Assembly: GCA_963839475.1 (NCBI GenBank)
Contig: CAWIVH010000006.1
Coordinates: 1 to 64,000, forward strand
Reading direction: 5' to 3'
DNA length: 64,000 nucleotides
Source of the DNA: CAWIVH01 sp963839475
Lineage (GTDB): Bacteria > Acidobacteriota > UBA6911
Shown: in pieces, positions 33,591-42,841 of the stretch
How positions within the stretch are numbered: the first letter of the stretch is position 1
Layout: the number at the start of each line of letters is the position of its first letter
The notes under the pieces: model-generated
Databases searched by the model: none
What the model saw: only the letters and a program-made list of their open reading frames with translations
Told to the model about the DNA's origin: nothing
Translations under genes and position numbers: made by a program

Positions 33591-34475
33591 ATGAAACTAA
33601 GATGGACCTTTGTTTTTTTGCTGGCGGCTCTCGTCCTTTCAGGTGTGCAGGTCTTTGCGGACCAGCTCATCTTGAAGAACGGGAGGGAATATTCGGGAAA
33701 ACTCATTCGCTCGGACGCAAACGTCGTGGAGTTCCGCGTCGCCGGTAAGGTGGAGACGTTCAAAATGGCGGATGTCTCGCAGATCATTATCAAAGAGCCT
33801 GAGATGGTGAACCCGCCGGTCGGACGAACCCTGAGCAACGCGCCGCAGCCGGCGGAGCCGGTGAAGCAGGTGCCGCCCGAGGCGCCGCCGGTCGATCCTG
33901 ACGCCCGTCCGCCTCTCACCAATTCTCGCACTTCCAGCGCCGCACCCGCAACGGGAGGAGCCACCGTGACACTGGCGGCCGGCATGGGTCTCACGATCCG
34001 GATGGAAGAATCGGTGGACACCGAGCGCAACCGGGTGGGGGACTCCTTCCGCGCCACCCTGGAGGAGCCGATTTCGGTGGGGAGCCAGATCATCCTCCCG
34101 CGCGGCTCCGAAGTGAAAGGGGCGATCGCCTACTCCCGTGAATCAGGCAAGGTTTCGGGAAGGTCAGAGCTGATCCTGGAATTGACGGAAATCCGTGCCA
34201 ACGGGAAGAGCTATGCACTTCAGACATCGGACTATAGCGAAGTCGGGGTGTCGCAAGGCAAGAAGACAGCAGCAGCGGCCACCGGAGCGGCAGCGCTCGG
34301 GGCGGTCATTGGAGCCATCGCCGGCGGCGGCAAAGGCGCGGCCATCGGTGCGGTGACTGGAGGCGCGGTCGGAGGCGGAGTGGCGGTCCTGACGAGCGGG
34401 CAGACCCTGAGGGTCCCGGCGGAGACCATCCTGCAGTTTAAACTCCAGAAGCCGCTGGCCCTCGACGCACCCTAG
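33591..34475 (+). CDS. Secreted protein with glycine-zipper segment
   Basis: A 294-residue protein with a signal peptide (WTFVFLLAALVLSGVQVFA). Next comes a small SH3-like beta region (DQLILKNGREYSGKLIRSDANVV), a proline-rich linker, and a region of long strands (SVDTERNRVGDSFRATLEEP). A glycine-zipper stretch (GAVIGAIAGGGKGAAIGAV) is near residues 230-265. Such zippers insert in or lie along membranes. No defined family function was recognised. The ribosome-binding site GGGGGA lies six bases upstream of ATG. Confidence 0.75.
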   Translation: MKLRWTFVFLLAALVLSGVQVFADQLILKNGREYSGKLIRSDANVVEFRVAGKVETFKMADVSQIIIKEPEMVNPPVGRTLSNAPQPAEPVKQVPPEAPPVDPDARPPLTNSRTSSAAPATGGATVTLAAGMGLTIRMEESVDTERNRVGDSFRATLEEPISVGSQIILPRGSEVKGAIAYSRESGKVSGRSELILELTEIRANGKSYALQTSDYSEVGVSQGKKTAAAATGAAALGAVIGAIAGGGKGAAIGAVTGGAVGGGVAVLTSGQTLRVPAETILQFKLQKPLALDAP

Positions 34476-34479
34476 CAAA

Positions 34480-34637
34480 ACAGCTATTAGCTTTTAGCTG
34501 TTAGCTCTTAGCTCTCGAATAGGCAGAACCATCGGTTATAAAGCCTATCGAATGGATTAAAAGCGAAAAGCTAACGGCTAAAAGCTAACAGCTAACAGCT
34601 TAAAGCCTAAAGCTTAGAGCTTAGAGCTAAAATTGGC
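34480..34637. repeat. Family D palindromic block
   Basis: TTAGCT and AGCTAA arrays surround CTCGAATAGGCAGAACC-like spacer sequence between the glycine-zipper and HAD genes. Confidence 0.75.
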
Positions 34638-34688
34638 ATTTGGATTCGCTCCTTGATAAAATTTGAATTTTGTCCGGAGCTGATTTGA

Positions 34689-35384
34689 ATGCTGAAAGCC
34701 ATCCTGTTTGATTTCAACGGCATCATCCTGAATGATGAGCCGCTCCACTTCGCCTCGATGCGTGACGCGGTCGCCGAGCTCGGAATCGCACTCTCGCAGG
34801 AACTGTACTGGACCCGTTACCTTCCTTTCGACGACGCAACCTGCCTTGAAAAAATCTGCTCCGACCAGGGCGTTCAGCTCTCCGAAATCCTGAAGCAGGA
34901 AATATTGGCTCTCAAGATAGCCGGCTACGAGCGGCTGATTGAATCCAATTACCCGCTGTTTCCCGGCGCCTCGGGCTTCATCCGCGCCAGTTCGGCGCGC
35001 TACCCGCTGGCTGTGGCATCCGGAGCCCGGCGCGAGGAGATTCTGTCCACGCTGCGGGCCACCGGCCTGCTCGATCACTTCAAGGTCATCGTCGGGGCCG
35101 AGGATTTCACCCTGGGCAAGCCGAATCCGGAAAGTTACCTGCTGGCCCTGGACCGGCTCAACCGGTCGCTCAACGGGCATCATGAACATATCCTGCCATC
35201 GGAGTGCCTGGTGATCGAAGACTCGGTCGGCGGCGTCAAGGGAGCGGTTGCGGCCGGGATGGTCTGCCTGGCCATCACCAACACTTATCCGGCGGAAAAG
35301 CTGGGAGCGGCCCACCGCGTCGTAGCCTCTTTCGACGAAGTTTCACTGGAGAGCCTGGAAGCGCTTCTGCAGGAGGCCTCTTGA
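34689..35384 (+). CDS. HAD-superfamily phosphatase/mutase-like hydrolase
   Basis: A 231-residue subfamily I HAD protein with a helical cap (residues 15-90). Motif I is LFDFNGIILND, with the nucleophile Asp but Asn where most phosphatases have the general-acid Asp. Motif II is LAVASGA, the Lys is in LGKPNPESYL, and motif III is CLVIEDSVGGVKGA. Similar DFNG-type HAD proteins are known. The substrate is unknown. The stop overlaps the TTG start of the next gene, so the two are translationally coupled. Confidence 0.85.
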   Translation: MLKAILFDFNGIILNDEPLHFASMRDAVAELGIALSQELYWTRYLPFDDATCLEKICSDQGVQLSEILKQEILALKIAGYERLIESNYPLFPGASGFIRASSARYPLAVASGARREEILSTLRATGLLDHFKVIVGAEDFTLGKPNPESYLLALDRLNRSLNGHHEHILPSECLVIEDSVGGVKGAVAAGMVCLAITNTYPAEKLGAAHRVVASFDEVSLESLEALLQEAS

Positions 35385-36223
35385 TCACCGACGTACTCAG
35401 GGCCAGGCATGCGTTCGACGCCCTGGCTGCCCTCGATGAATCCTGTTTCTCGCTGGACCGGGCCGCGCTCACCCTTTGCCTCGAGGAGTACGCCAATCTG
35501 AACATCGATGTCTACCTCCGCCGATTGGACGCAATGGCGTCGACCGTCGGGGTGTTGCTCGGGGACGACCGGTCGGCCAATCGTGTGATCGATTGCCTGA
35601 ACCAGGTCCTCTTCATCCAGGAAGGGCTGCACGGAAACACCGAGGATTACTACGATCCGCGCAACAGCTTCCTGAATGAGGTCCTGGACCGGAAACAGGG
35701 GATCCCGATATCGCTTTCGGTGATCTACATGGAAGTAGCGCGGCGCATCAACTTTCCTATCAAAGGTGTGGGATTCCCGGGCCATTTCATCGTCAAGCAC
35801 ACCGACGGCGAGCGGGAATACCTGATCGACGCCTTCAACGGCGGCCACATCCTGACCATGAAGAATTGCCAGGACCTCCTCGACCGCGTCTACGGGGGAA
35901 GCGTGCAGATGCAGCCGGCCTTCCTGCAGGAGATGGACCGGAAAGCCATCATCTCCAGGATGCTCTTCAACCTGAAGGGCATCTACTATCAGAAGGATGA
36001 ATACGCCAAAGCCCTGTCGATAGTGGAGAAGATCCTGTCGCTCAATCCCGGGATCCCATCCGAGATCCGCGACCGGGGCTTGCTTTACATGCAGACCAGC
36101 TTTTTTTCCAAGGCGCTGGCCGACCTGGAGTATTACCTCGCTACTGCGAGCTCGCCGGATGACACGACCAATATCCAGGGGCATATCAAGACCCTGCGCC
36201 AGATCGTCACCGCCACCAACTGA
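35381..36223 (+). CDS. SirB1-like transglutaminase-fold protein with TPR
   Basis: A 280-residue member of the SirB1/transglutaminase-like family. Visible features are LNQVLFIQEGLHGNTEDYYDPRNSFLNEVLDRKQGIP, the conserved GIPISLSVIYMEVARRI, and GVGFPGHFIVKH with the family's His. A TPR-like C-terminus follows (GIYYQKDEYAKALSIVEKIL). The usual catalytic Cys is absent from the core, as in many SirB1 proteins. Start is TTG at 35381, four bases after AGGAGG and overlapping the HAD stop (TTGA). Function is unknown. Confidence 0.85.
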   Translation: MITDVLRARHAFDALAALDESCFSLDRAALTLCLEEYANLNIDVYLRRLDAMASTVGVLLGDDRSANRVIDCLNQVLFIQEGLHGNTEDYYDPRNSFLNEVLDRKQGIPISLSVIYMEVARRINFPIKGVGFPGHFIVKHTDGEREYLIDAFNGGHILTMKNCQDLLDRVYGGSVQMQPAFLQEMDRKAIISRMLFNLKGIYYQKDEYAKALSIVEKILSLNPGIPSEIRDRGLLYMQTSFFSKALADLEYYLATASSPDDTTNIQGHIKTLRQIVTATN

Positions 36224-36232
36224 AATCCCAAA

Positions 36233-36477
36233 TTTAACCGCGAAGATCTCCAAGACCTCGAAGGCGAATACGCGCCTGTCATCGCCCGGGGGCCAACGCT
36301 TCGCGTTGTGCCATGCCCGCCCGGGAACCAGGCAAGAGCCGCTGGACGCAGGCAGGAACACCCTCTGCAAAGCGGCTTTTGCCTGGTTCCCGGGCGGGCA
36401 TGGCCGCCGGAGGCGGCCCCCGGGCGCGGGAATGTCCTTATTGAGCTTTGGGGTCTTAGGGGTCTTCGCGGTGAATT
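36233..36477. repeat. Composite repeat: family A arms around a family C giant hairpin (copy 2)
   Basis: Nearly the same sequence as 28760-28996. Inner inverted repeat 36310-36343 with 36371-36404 (one mismatch), outer arms TTAACCGCGAAGATC and GGTCTTCGCGGTGAA. It lies between the convergent SirB1-like and YgfZ genes. Confidence 0.85.
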
Positions 36478-36485
36478 ATAGTAGG

Positions 36486-37496
36486 TCACTGTACAGGAAG
36501 TGAGACCACCTCGGCCGGGTAGGATCCCTCATCGGAGACGACCTTCACTTTCGTTCCGGGTGCGAGGAACTCACCTTTCAGGATGCAGAGCGCCAGCGGC
36601 CGCTCCAGCCGCGGCGACCAGGTGGCCGACGTGACTTCACCGGCTTTCTGCTCCCCGGCCAGCACTGCGGCTCCCCCGGGCGGCGGCAGTTCATGCTCGA
36701 CCATCACGGCCCCGAATCCGCGATCGAGCTTGCCGCGATAATGCACCCGCGCCACGATTTCCTGCCCGCGGTAGCAGCCCTTGCTCAGGCTGATGGCCGA
36801 CATGAGCCCGAATTCCATCGGCAGGTTTCGTTCATCCATATCGACGCCATACCAGGGGATTCCGGCTTCAGTCCGCAGCCAGTCCAGCGCCTGCGCGCCC
36901 GCCGCGCGCACATTCCCATTCTCGAGCAGCGACAGCCAGACGCTTTCCGCTTTGTCCTGCGGGATCCAGAAATCGTAGCCGTCGCAACCGGTGCGGTCGC
37001 GGCGGATAACCATCGCGCCCGCGGGTTGTTCCAGTTGCAGTAGCTGAAGGGGTTCAAGGCTCGATATTCCCGTCCCGAAGATTTTGGCGGCGGCATCGCG
37101 CGCCGCGGGCCCTTGCAGGGAGTACAGGCGGAATGGATCCGTGAGGTCTTCGATGCGAACATCCTCGGAAACGATGAATCGATCGAGTGTTGTCCGCGCC
37201 CTCTCAAATCCGCCGGGAGGGCATTCGACCAGGAGAGATTCTTCAAGGGCGAAGACGTAAAGGTCCGATTCCATTTTGCCCTGGTGCGTCAGTAGGGCGG
37301 CGTGGCAGCCGGAGCCGGCCTTGAGGCCCCGAATATCGTTGGAGGTCATATTGTGTAGGTAGCGCACGCGATCACGCCCCACGAAACGCAGTCTTCCCCA
37401 GCGGGAAACATCGAACAGGGCGGCAGCCTCGCGAGCGGCCCGGTACTCCTCCAGCGGATTGCCGTAGTGCGGGATGGTCGAGGTATCTGTGGCCAT
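36486..37496 (-). CDS. ygfZ: YgfZ/GcvT-like folate-binding protein
   Basis: A 336-residue YgfZ-family protein: a GcvT-type folate-binding fold with the signature KGCYRGQEIVARVHYRG near residue 240. The N-terminal FDVSRWGRLRFVGRDRVRYLHNMTSNDI matches the aminomethyltransferase superfamily. YgfZ (COG0354) uses folate to help assemble or repair some Fe-S enzymes. The gene just upstream encodes a [2Fe-2S] ferredoxin-like protein 3 bp away, consistent with an Fe-S role. Confidence 0.88.
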   Translation of the reverse strand: MATDTSTIPHYGNPLEEYRAAREAAALFDVSRWGRLRFVGRDRVRYLHNMTSNDIRGLKAGSGCHAALLTHQGKMESDLYVFALEESLLVECPPGGFERARTTLDRFIVSEDVRIEDLTDPFRLYSLQGPAARDAAAKIFGTGISSLEPLQLLQLEQPAGAMVIRRDRTGCDGYDFWIPQDKAESVWLSLLENGNVRAAGAQALDWLRTEAGIPWYGVDMDERNLPMEFGLMSAISLSKGCYRGQEIVARVHYRGKLDRGFGAVMVEHELPPPGGAAVLAGEQKAGEVTSATWSPRLERPLALCILKGEFLAPGTKVKVVSDEGSYPAEVVSLPVQ

Positions 37497-37499
37497 GAA

Positions 37500-37841
37500 T
37501 CAGGCTCCTGGGGCGTATTTCGCGGTTTTATTGGAGCCCGGATGATCCGGCCGGTAGATCAGCCTTTCCACGGGGCGGCCGCCGACCAGGTGCTCCGTGA
37601 AGATGATCTCGGCGTCTTCCAGCTTCAATCCTGCGTACCAGACATTTTCGGGGTAAACCACGACGACGGGCCCGTGGCCGCACTGGTCCATGCAGCCGGC
37701 GTGATTGATGCGGATCCTGGTGTTGAGGCCGGCCTGGGCTACAAGGTCTTTGAGGCGGGTGTGGATTTCGACCGCGGGACCATCCACGGGGCAGGCTTTC
37801 CCCCGGGAGCATACGAAGACGTGCTTTTCAAAAGGGCTCAT
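37500..37841 (-). CDS. Thioredoxin-like [2Fe-2S] ferredoxin
   Basis: A 113-residue thioredoxin-fold ferredoxin. The cluster cysteines are in HVFVCSRGKACPV and NHAGCMDQCGHGPVVVVYPE, the usual arrangement. These proteins carry electrons or act as NADH-dehydrogenase-associated modules. Start 37841 (MSPFEKHVFVC) is preferred; an upstream ATG at 37880 would add 13 residues without homology. It is co-transcribed with ygfZ and divergent from the P-loop gene. Confidence 0.85.
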   Translation of the reverse strand: MSPFEKHVFVCSRGKACPVDGPAVEIHTRLKDLVAQAGLNTRIRINHAGCMDQCGHGPVVVVYPENVWYAGLKLEDAEIIFTEHLVGGRPVERLIYRPDHPGSNKTAKYAPGA

Positions 37842-37933
37842 GCATTCTCTCCAGTCCATAATTCCCGACCATTCTATCAAATATCGATCTTGGAGGCCTT
37901 GGAGGTCTTTGCAGTGATATATTGGACGCCATT

Positions 37934-38488
37934 ATGAAAATCGCATTCATCGGAACCCACGGCATCGGCAAAACCACGCTCGCCTACGAGCTCTGCAACG
38001 AACTGAAGAAGCAGCATCTCGACGTCGGCTTCATCGACGAGATCGCGCGACGGTGCCCCTTTCCGATCAACGAAGCGACCAGCCTGGAGGCGCAGACCTG
38101 GATCCTGGCGACCACCATCGCGCGCGAACTGGAACTGAACAAGATCTACCCGAACATCATCTGCGACCGCTCAGTGATCGACAACTATGTCTACCTGTTC
38201 CACAAGTTCGGCCACATCCCGGAATTGCACAGCCTGGCCATCTACTGGGTTCGCACCTACGACCTGCTTTTCAAAGTTCCTTTCACCCGGAAATATCTTC
38301 GCCCGGACGGCGTCCGGTCCACCGATCTCGAATTCCAGGAAGCCATCGACGGGAAAATCAGCCAGGTTTTACGCGATGACGGAATTCCCTACCACGAGCA
38401 CGATGTCATGAGCACGACGGTGGAAACGATTCTGGACTATCACCGGCGTCAGATCGGGCCGCTCCAGATCCGCATCCCGGGGATTTAG
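37934..38488 (+). CDS. P-loop NTPase/kinase-like protein (AAA_28/NadR-like)
   Basis: A 184-residue single-domain ATPase or kinase. Walker A is FIGTHGIGKTTLAYEL near the N-terminus; YPNIICDRSVIDNYVYL has the kinase-like D-R pair. Such proteins resemble the AAA_28 and NadR ribosylnicotinamide-kinase-like groups, but the substrate is unknown. The start is the ATG before MKIAFIG. Its last 4 bases overlap the end of the convergent M28 peptidase gene. Confidence 0.8.
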   Translation: MKIAFIGTHGIGKTTLAYELCNELKKQHLDVGFIDEIARRCPFPINEATSLEAQTWILATTIARELELNKIYPNIICDRSVIDNYVYLFHKFGHIPELHSLAIYWVRTYDLLFKVPFTRKYLRPDGVRSTDLEFQEAIDGKISQVLRDDGIPYHEHDVMSTTVETILDYHRRQIGPLQIRIPGI

Positions 38489-40212
38489 TCGCCGGAAGCC
38501 CCGTGCGATTGAATCGCAAGGAAACGGACTCCCAGCGCCAACACCGCTACTGAAAGAAGATACCCCTGCAAGGAGATCGCTCCTGAGCTGACGGCCAGGA
38601 TCTGGTACCAGAACAATCTCCAGCCGATGCACAGGTGCTCGGCAAAGGAACAGGAAATCATGAAATAGAGGATGCCTGCCGCTGCCAGGATGATGCGGTT
38701 GGCGGCCCGGCCGCCATACCCTTTGCCCGGGCCGACCATGCTCCATATCCACGCGGGCAGCAGGAGAAAAGTTGCGGCCCAGTAGGGATTGTAGAGCATC
38801 GCGAGCACGATCAGGACCAGGAACAGCACCACGTTTATGGACTTCGAGACAAAGAAATCGGGGCGGGCGGCCTCGTCGTGGAGATACTTCAGGAGGAAGT
38901 AGAGCCCCAGGCCCGCAACCAGCGCGGTCCCGGCAATCCAGGAAATGGCGCCCCAGTCCGGATGGAGCAGGACCGGGTCTTTCGGGGTGGCAGGATAGAT
39001 GGAGTAGCCCGGCAGCTTTCGCAGGCGGACCAGGACAAAGAGAGCGGTCCATGCAAGAAGGAAAGGAGTGAGAGTCGCCAGGTAGGAGGTCAATTCCCTC
39101 TGGACGCGGCCGGTAGAGATATAGCGGCCGTGGTTTGCCAGGTGAAACCAGGCGATGACGGCCACCGGCACAAATGCCAGGCACTGGAGCGCAAGGACGA
39201 TGGGCGACGGAAGGTAGATGCTGCCCACGGCGCGCAGCGATTCCATCGGTTCGCGCGGGATGGCGGCCATCCTGTCGAGCTCGAGCAGGATTCGCTCGGC
39301 AGCCTGTCCATAGGGTTTGAAGCTTTCGGCCTTCATGTTGGCGATGGAATCCTGGGGGCTGTGATAGACCGCCAGCTCGCGGTCCGGGTCGCGGGAGTAG
39401 CTCCCCAGATTGATGGCGGGAATTCCCGCCTGGACCAGCGGTCCCTGGTCGGTCCAGGAAAACGGGAGCGCCCGCTGGAGGTGTTCGGTGAAGCCGTAGG
39501 GCTCGTACAACGGTAAACCCTCGGGCTCAACCGCAGACCGGGCGAGGGCACGAAGCCAGGGCGGAGTGTAGCCGCCGCCCTGCCCGGCGGTTTCGAGGCT
39601 CAATCCCGCCAGGTCCCCGATGGCGACATAGTCGAGCGAAAGCGCCGCGGCAATCCGGCCGCGTTCCGGGTAATTGGCTGCGAGTTCGCGCGCCCCGAGC
39701 ATCCCCCACTCTTCCCCGTCCGAGGCCACGAACAGGATTCCCCGCTGCAATGGTCTTGAAGCCATGATGCGGGCGAGTTCCAACAGGACCCCGACGCCCG
39801 AGCCGTCGTCCATCGCCCCTTGCAGGGTTGTGCCGGCGGTGTCGTAGTGGGCCATCACCGCGATGATTTCCTGGCTTCGACCGGGCTTGAACGCATAGAT
39901 ATTTCTGCCGACCTGTTTCCGGCTTGCTACCACGGCGTTGAAGTGGGCGTAGCTCACAGCGTAGCCGAGTTCCTGGAACCGCTTCTGGAGCAGGCCGCTC
40001 GACTGGCGCGACTCAATGCTCCCGATCACCCGGCTGGGATGCTGTGTCACGAATTCGCTCGTGTTCCGCAGGGCGCGTGTTGAATCAAATTGGACGTGGT
40101 CGCCGGCATTCAGCGTGTAGCTTCGGCGTGTCCCGATAACGGGAGAGAGCAGCCATAGGGCGGCGACAGCCACCATGGTGATCAGGACGACCTTGCTTTG
40201 CCTTGTATCCAT
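38485..40212 (-). CDS. Membrane-anchored M28-family peptidase
   Basis: A 575-residue protein. An N-terminal anchor (VVLITMVAVAALWLLSPVI) is followed by the M28 domain (AHYDTAGTTLQGAMDDGSG, VASDGEEWGMLGAREL, LSLDYVAIGDL, VYHSPQDS). About seven further membrane helices fill the C-terminal 240 residues (IVLALQCLAFVPVAVIAWF, ISWIAGTALVAGLGLYFLL). The architecture resembles ER/vacuolar M28 peptidases with a multi-helix tail. It probably acts outside the cytoplasm on peptides. Convergent with the P-loop gene. Confidence 0.88.
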   Translation of the reverse strand: MDTRQSKVVLITMVAVAALWLLSPVIGTRRSYTLNAGDHVQFDSTRALRNTSEFVTQHPSRVIGSIESRQSSGLLQKRFQELGYAVSYAHFNAVVASRKQVGRNIYAFKPGRSQEIIAVMAHYDTAGTTLQGAMDDGSGVGVLLELARIMASRPLQRGILFVASDGEEWGMLGARELAANYPERGRIAAALSLDYVAIGDLAGLSLETAGQGGGYTPPWLRALARSAVEPEGLPLYEPYGFTEHLQRALPFSWTDQGPLVQAGIPAINLGSYSRDPDRELAVYHSPQDSIANMKAESFKPYGQAAERILLELDRMAAIPREPMESLRAVGSIYLPSPIVLALQCLAFVPVAVIAWFHLANHGRYISTGRVQRELTSYLATLTPFLLAWTALFVLVRLRKLPGYSIYPATPKDPVLLHPDWGAISWIAGTALVAGLGLYFLLKYLHDEAARPDFFVSKSINVVLFLVLIVLAMLYNPYWAATFLLLPAWIWSMVGPGKGYGGRAANRIILAAAGILYFMISCSFAEHLCIGWRLFWYQILAVSSGAISLQGYLLSVAVLALGVRFLAIQSHGASGD

Positions 40213-40256
40213 GTTGCTACTATAGGTCTTTGCGGGCTTTGCGGTTCGATTTTTTT
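40212..40256. repeat. Family A arm between the M28 and P5CDH genes
   Basis: GGTCTTTGCGGGCTTTGCGG followed by TTCGATTTTTTT, upstream of the M28 gene and 65 bp before the P5CDH start. Confidence 0.6.
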
Positions 40257-40320
40257 GACGATGATACCCAGGTCGGCTAGAATCTGCCCGGACTAAAATT
40301 GTTACTTATTGGAGAGCACC

Positions 40321-41868
40321 ATGCTTCCTGAATTCAAAAATGAACCCATGCTGGACTTCAGCCAGGAAACCAACCGGCAGAAGCAGATGGAAGCCCTGCA
40401 GTTCGTGCAGTGCGAACTGGGGCGGGAATACGATCTGATCCTGGGCGGGGAGCGTCTCAAAGCCCCCAGGACCTTCACCTCCATCAATCCCGGGCGCAAG
40501 ACTGAAGTAGTCGGCACCTTCCAGAGCGCATCCGTCGAACAGGCCTGCAAGGCGGTGGAGGTCGCCGCGGCGGCCTTCGAAACCTGGAAGCGGGTTCCGG
40601 CCGCCGAGCGCGCCGACCTCCTGCTCCGTTGCTCGGCCATCCTGCGCGAGCGCCGGTTCGAATCCAACGCCTGGATGATCTGCGAAGTCGGCAAGTCGTG
40701 GGCCGAGGCCGACGCGGATACCGCCGAAGCGATCGACTTCCTGGAGTTTTATGCGCGCGAGGCGCTGCGCTATGCCGGACCGCAGCCGATGACCCGGTTC
40801 CCGGGAGAGGAGAATGAACTCCGCTACCTGCCGCTCGGGGTCGGGGCGGTTATCCCGCCCTGGAATTTCCCCTGCGCCATCATGGTGGGGATGACCACGG
40901 CCGCCATCGTCACGGGAAACACGGTTGTCCTGAAGCCGTCGTCCGATGCGCCGGCGATCGCCGCCTTCTTCATGCGCATCCTGGAGCAGGCGGGGATGCC
41001 GGCGGGAGTGGTGAATTTCGTCACGGGCAGCGGTGCCAATGTAGGCGATCCGATTGTGCAGCACCCCAAAGTCCGCTTTATCGCCTTCACCGGATCGAAA
41101 GAGGTGGGCTTGCATATCAATCTGGAAGCCGCGAAAACGCGCCCGGGGCAGATCTGGATCAAGCGGGTCATCGCGGAAATGGGCGGCAAGGATTTCATCA
41201 TCGTCGACGACGACTGCGATCTCGACGCTGCGGTGAAGGGCGTGCTGGCCAGCGCTTTCGGTTACCAGGGGCAGAAGTGCTCCGCCTGCTCGCGAGCCAT
41301 CATTCATGAAAAGGTTTATGACAGGTTCGTGGAGAAAATCAGCGTCAAAGTGAAAGACCTGACCGTGGGTCCGCCCTGGGACCCGGGAAGCTACATGGGC
41401 CCCGTCATCAACGAGAAGGCGCTGAAGAGCATGCTGGAGTACATCGAGTCAGGCAAGAAGGATGGGCGCTTGATCGCCGGCGGTTCAGTGGCCGAAGGCA
41501 ATGGATTCTATCTGCAGCCGACCATCTTCGCCGACATCGACTCGAGTGCGAAGATCTTCCGGGAGGAGATCTTCGGCCCGGTTCTGGCCATCACCAAAGC
41601 CAGGGACTTCGACGACGCCATCCGGCTGGCGAACGACAGCGAATATGGCCTGACGGGGGCGATTTTCTCGCACAACCGGGAACACATCGAACGGGCGAAG
41701 AACGAGTGTTTCGTGGGGAATTTCTATGTGAACCGCAAATGCACAGGGGCGCTGGTCGGGGTGCATCCGTTCGGCGGCTTCAACATGAGCGGGACCGATT
41801 CGAAGGCCGGCGGCCGGGACTACCTGATGCTTTTCACCCAGGCCCAGGCCATCTCCGAACTGATCTAA
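40321..41868 (+). CDS. 1-pyrroline-5-carboxylate dehydrogenase
   Basis: A 515-residue aldehyde dehydrogenase of the P5CDH type (RocA/PutA-C). Signatures are PPWNFPCAIMVGMTTAA, FTGSKEVGLHINLEAAK, the catalytic Glu region EMGGKDFIIVDDDCDLDAA and the catalytic Cys in YQGQKCSACSRAI. The late NRKCTGALVGVHPFGGFNMSGTDSKAGG is typical of glutamate semialdehyde enzymes. It oxidises P5C to glutamate with NAD in proline/arginine use. No proline dehydrogenase is adjacent. The start at 40321 is chosen because GGAG lies just upstream. Confidence 0.92.
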   Translation: MLPEFKNEPMLDFSQETNRQKQMEALQFVQCELGREYDLILGGERLKAPRTFTSINPGRKTEVVGTFQSASVEQACKAVEVAAAAFETWKRVPAAERADLLLRCSAILRERRFESNAWMICEVGKSWAEADADTAEAIDFLEFYAREALRYAGPQPMTRFPGEENELRYLPLGVGAVIPPWNFPCAIMVGMTTAAIVTGNTVVLKPSSDAPAIAAFFMRILEQAGMPAGVVNFVTGSGANVGDPIVQHPKVRFIAFTGSKEVGLHINLEAAKTRPGQIWIKRVIAEMGGKDFIIVDDDCDLDAAVKGVLASAFGYQGQKCSACSRAIIHEKVYDRFVEKISVKVKDLTVGPPWDPGSYMGPVINEKALKSMLEYIESGKKDGRLIAGGSVAEGNGFYLQPTIFADIDSSAKIFREEIFGPVLAITKARDFDDAIRLANDSEYGLTGAIFSHNREHIERAKNECFVGNFYVNRKCTGALVGVHPFGGFNMSGTDSKAGGRDYLMLFTQAQAISELI

Positions 41869-41881
41869 ACCCCGAAGACAG

Positions 41882-41916
41882 AAAGGCCGCAAAGAATTTT
41901 TTTCTTTGCGGCCTTT
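41882..41916. terminator. Bidirectional terminator made from a family A palindrome
   Basis: A perfect 15-bp stem (AAAGGCCGCAAAGAA paired with TTCTTTGCGGCCTTT) with a five-T loop between the convergent P5CDH and hydrolase genes. Flanking imperfect arms extend it. It looks like a family A element serving as a terminator on both strands. Confidence 0.6.
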
Positions 41917-41929
41917 GTGTCTTTGCGGT

Positions 41930-42832
41930 TCAAAAGCGCAAAAAGCGGTCGACGGCAGCGGCGAAGCGCTGCGGATCGTAGGCCAGAAAATCTTCGTGCC
42001 CGGCGCCGCGGAAAATCTCCAGGCTCTTGGGCTCCCGCAAACAGCCGTAGAGATATTGAATCTCGGCAACCTTCATCACCTTTTCCGAATCTCCGGCCAG
42101 CATGAGGACGGGGCAGCGTGCCTTTTCCAGGCACTTGCCCGGATCGAGGTCCTGGACCCGCAGGCGTGCGATCTGCTCGAGCACCTGTTCCACCGGCCAG
42201 GCCACCAGGGGTGCGAAGGAATGGCCCACCTTCAGCGCCAGGCGGTTGGCGAAGGCATTCTGGATATTGTCGTAGCAGGACTCCAGGATCATCCAGACCG
42301 GGCTGATTTCGCCGTTCCCGACCGCGTATGCCGCGGCTGCGGCCCCCATCGATCTGCCGTCCAACCCGATTTTGGGATTGTGTTCTCCGGCGGTGGTCAG
42401 GATGTAGTTGAAGGCAGCGAGGACATCCAGCCGCTCCCAGAAACCGTAAGAGATCAGCTCGCCGTCGCTTTCGCCGTGAGCGCGGAAGCGCAAAACCAGG
42501 ACATTGTAGCCGCGGGCAGCGAAAAAGGCCGCGCGACGGTGAGCCGCGTGGAGATTGGAGCGGATGCCGTGAAGCACCACGACCCAATTGCGCAGCGAAG
42601 CCTGGCGCGGATAGACCGCCCAGGCTTGCAGCCGGATTCCGTCCGATGTGTTCAATTCAAGCGGCTCCACACGGGCATCCGGGATCTCGGGCGACGGGTC
42701 TTTGCCGTGCCGGCGCCACGGACGGACCAATAAATAACTGTAGGCAAGCGTGGAGCCGGCGCAAACCGCGGCCAGGGTGCCGGCGGTGATCAGGGCATAT
42801 TTCCCCAGTTTTTTCAGAGCGCTCGATTTCAT
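41930..42832 (-). CDS. Membrane-anchored alpha/beta hydrolase
   Basis: A 300-residue serine hydrolase with an N-terminal anchor (YALITAGTLAAVCAGSTLAY). VVVLHGIRSNL is the oxyanion region, GLDGRSMGAAAA has the nucleophile elbow (GxSxG), and GAGHEDFLAYD carries the catalytic His. Substrate is unknown. It follows the FAD/Fe-S dehydrogenase gene by 9 bp on the same strand and may belong to that operon. Confidence 0.85.
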   Translation of the reverse strand: MKSSALKKLGKYALITAGTLAAVCAGSTLAYSYLLVRPWRRHGKDPSPEIPDARVEPLELNTSDGIRLQAWAVYPRQASLRNWVVVLHGIRSNLHAAHRRAAFFAARGYNVLVLRFRAHGESDGELISYGFWERLDVLAAFNYILTTAGEHNPKIGLDGRSMGAAAAAYAVGNGEISPVWMILESCYDNIQNAFANRLALKVGHSFAPLVAWPVEQVLEQIARLRVQDLDPGKCLEKARCPVLMLAGDSEKVMKVAEIQYLYGCLREPKSLEIFRGAGHEDFLAYDPQRFAAAVDRFLRF

Positions 42833-42841
42833 GATGGCATT

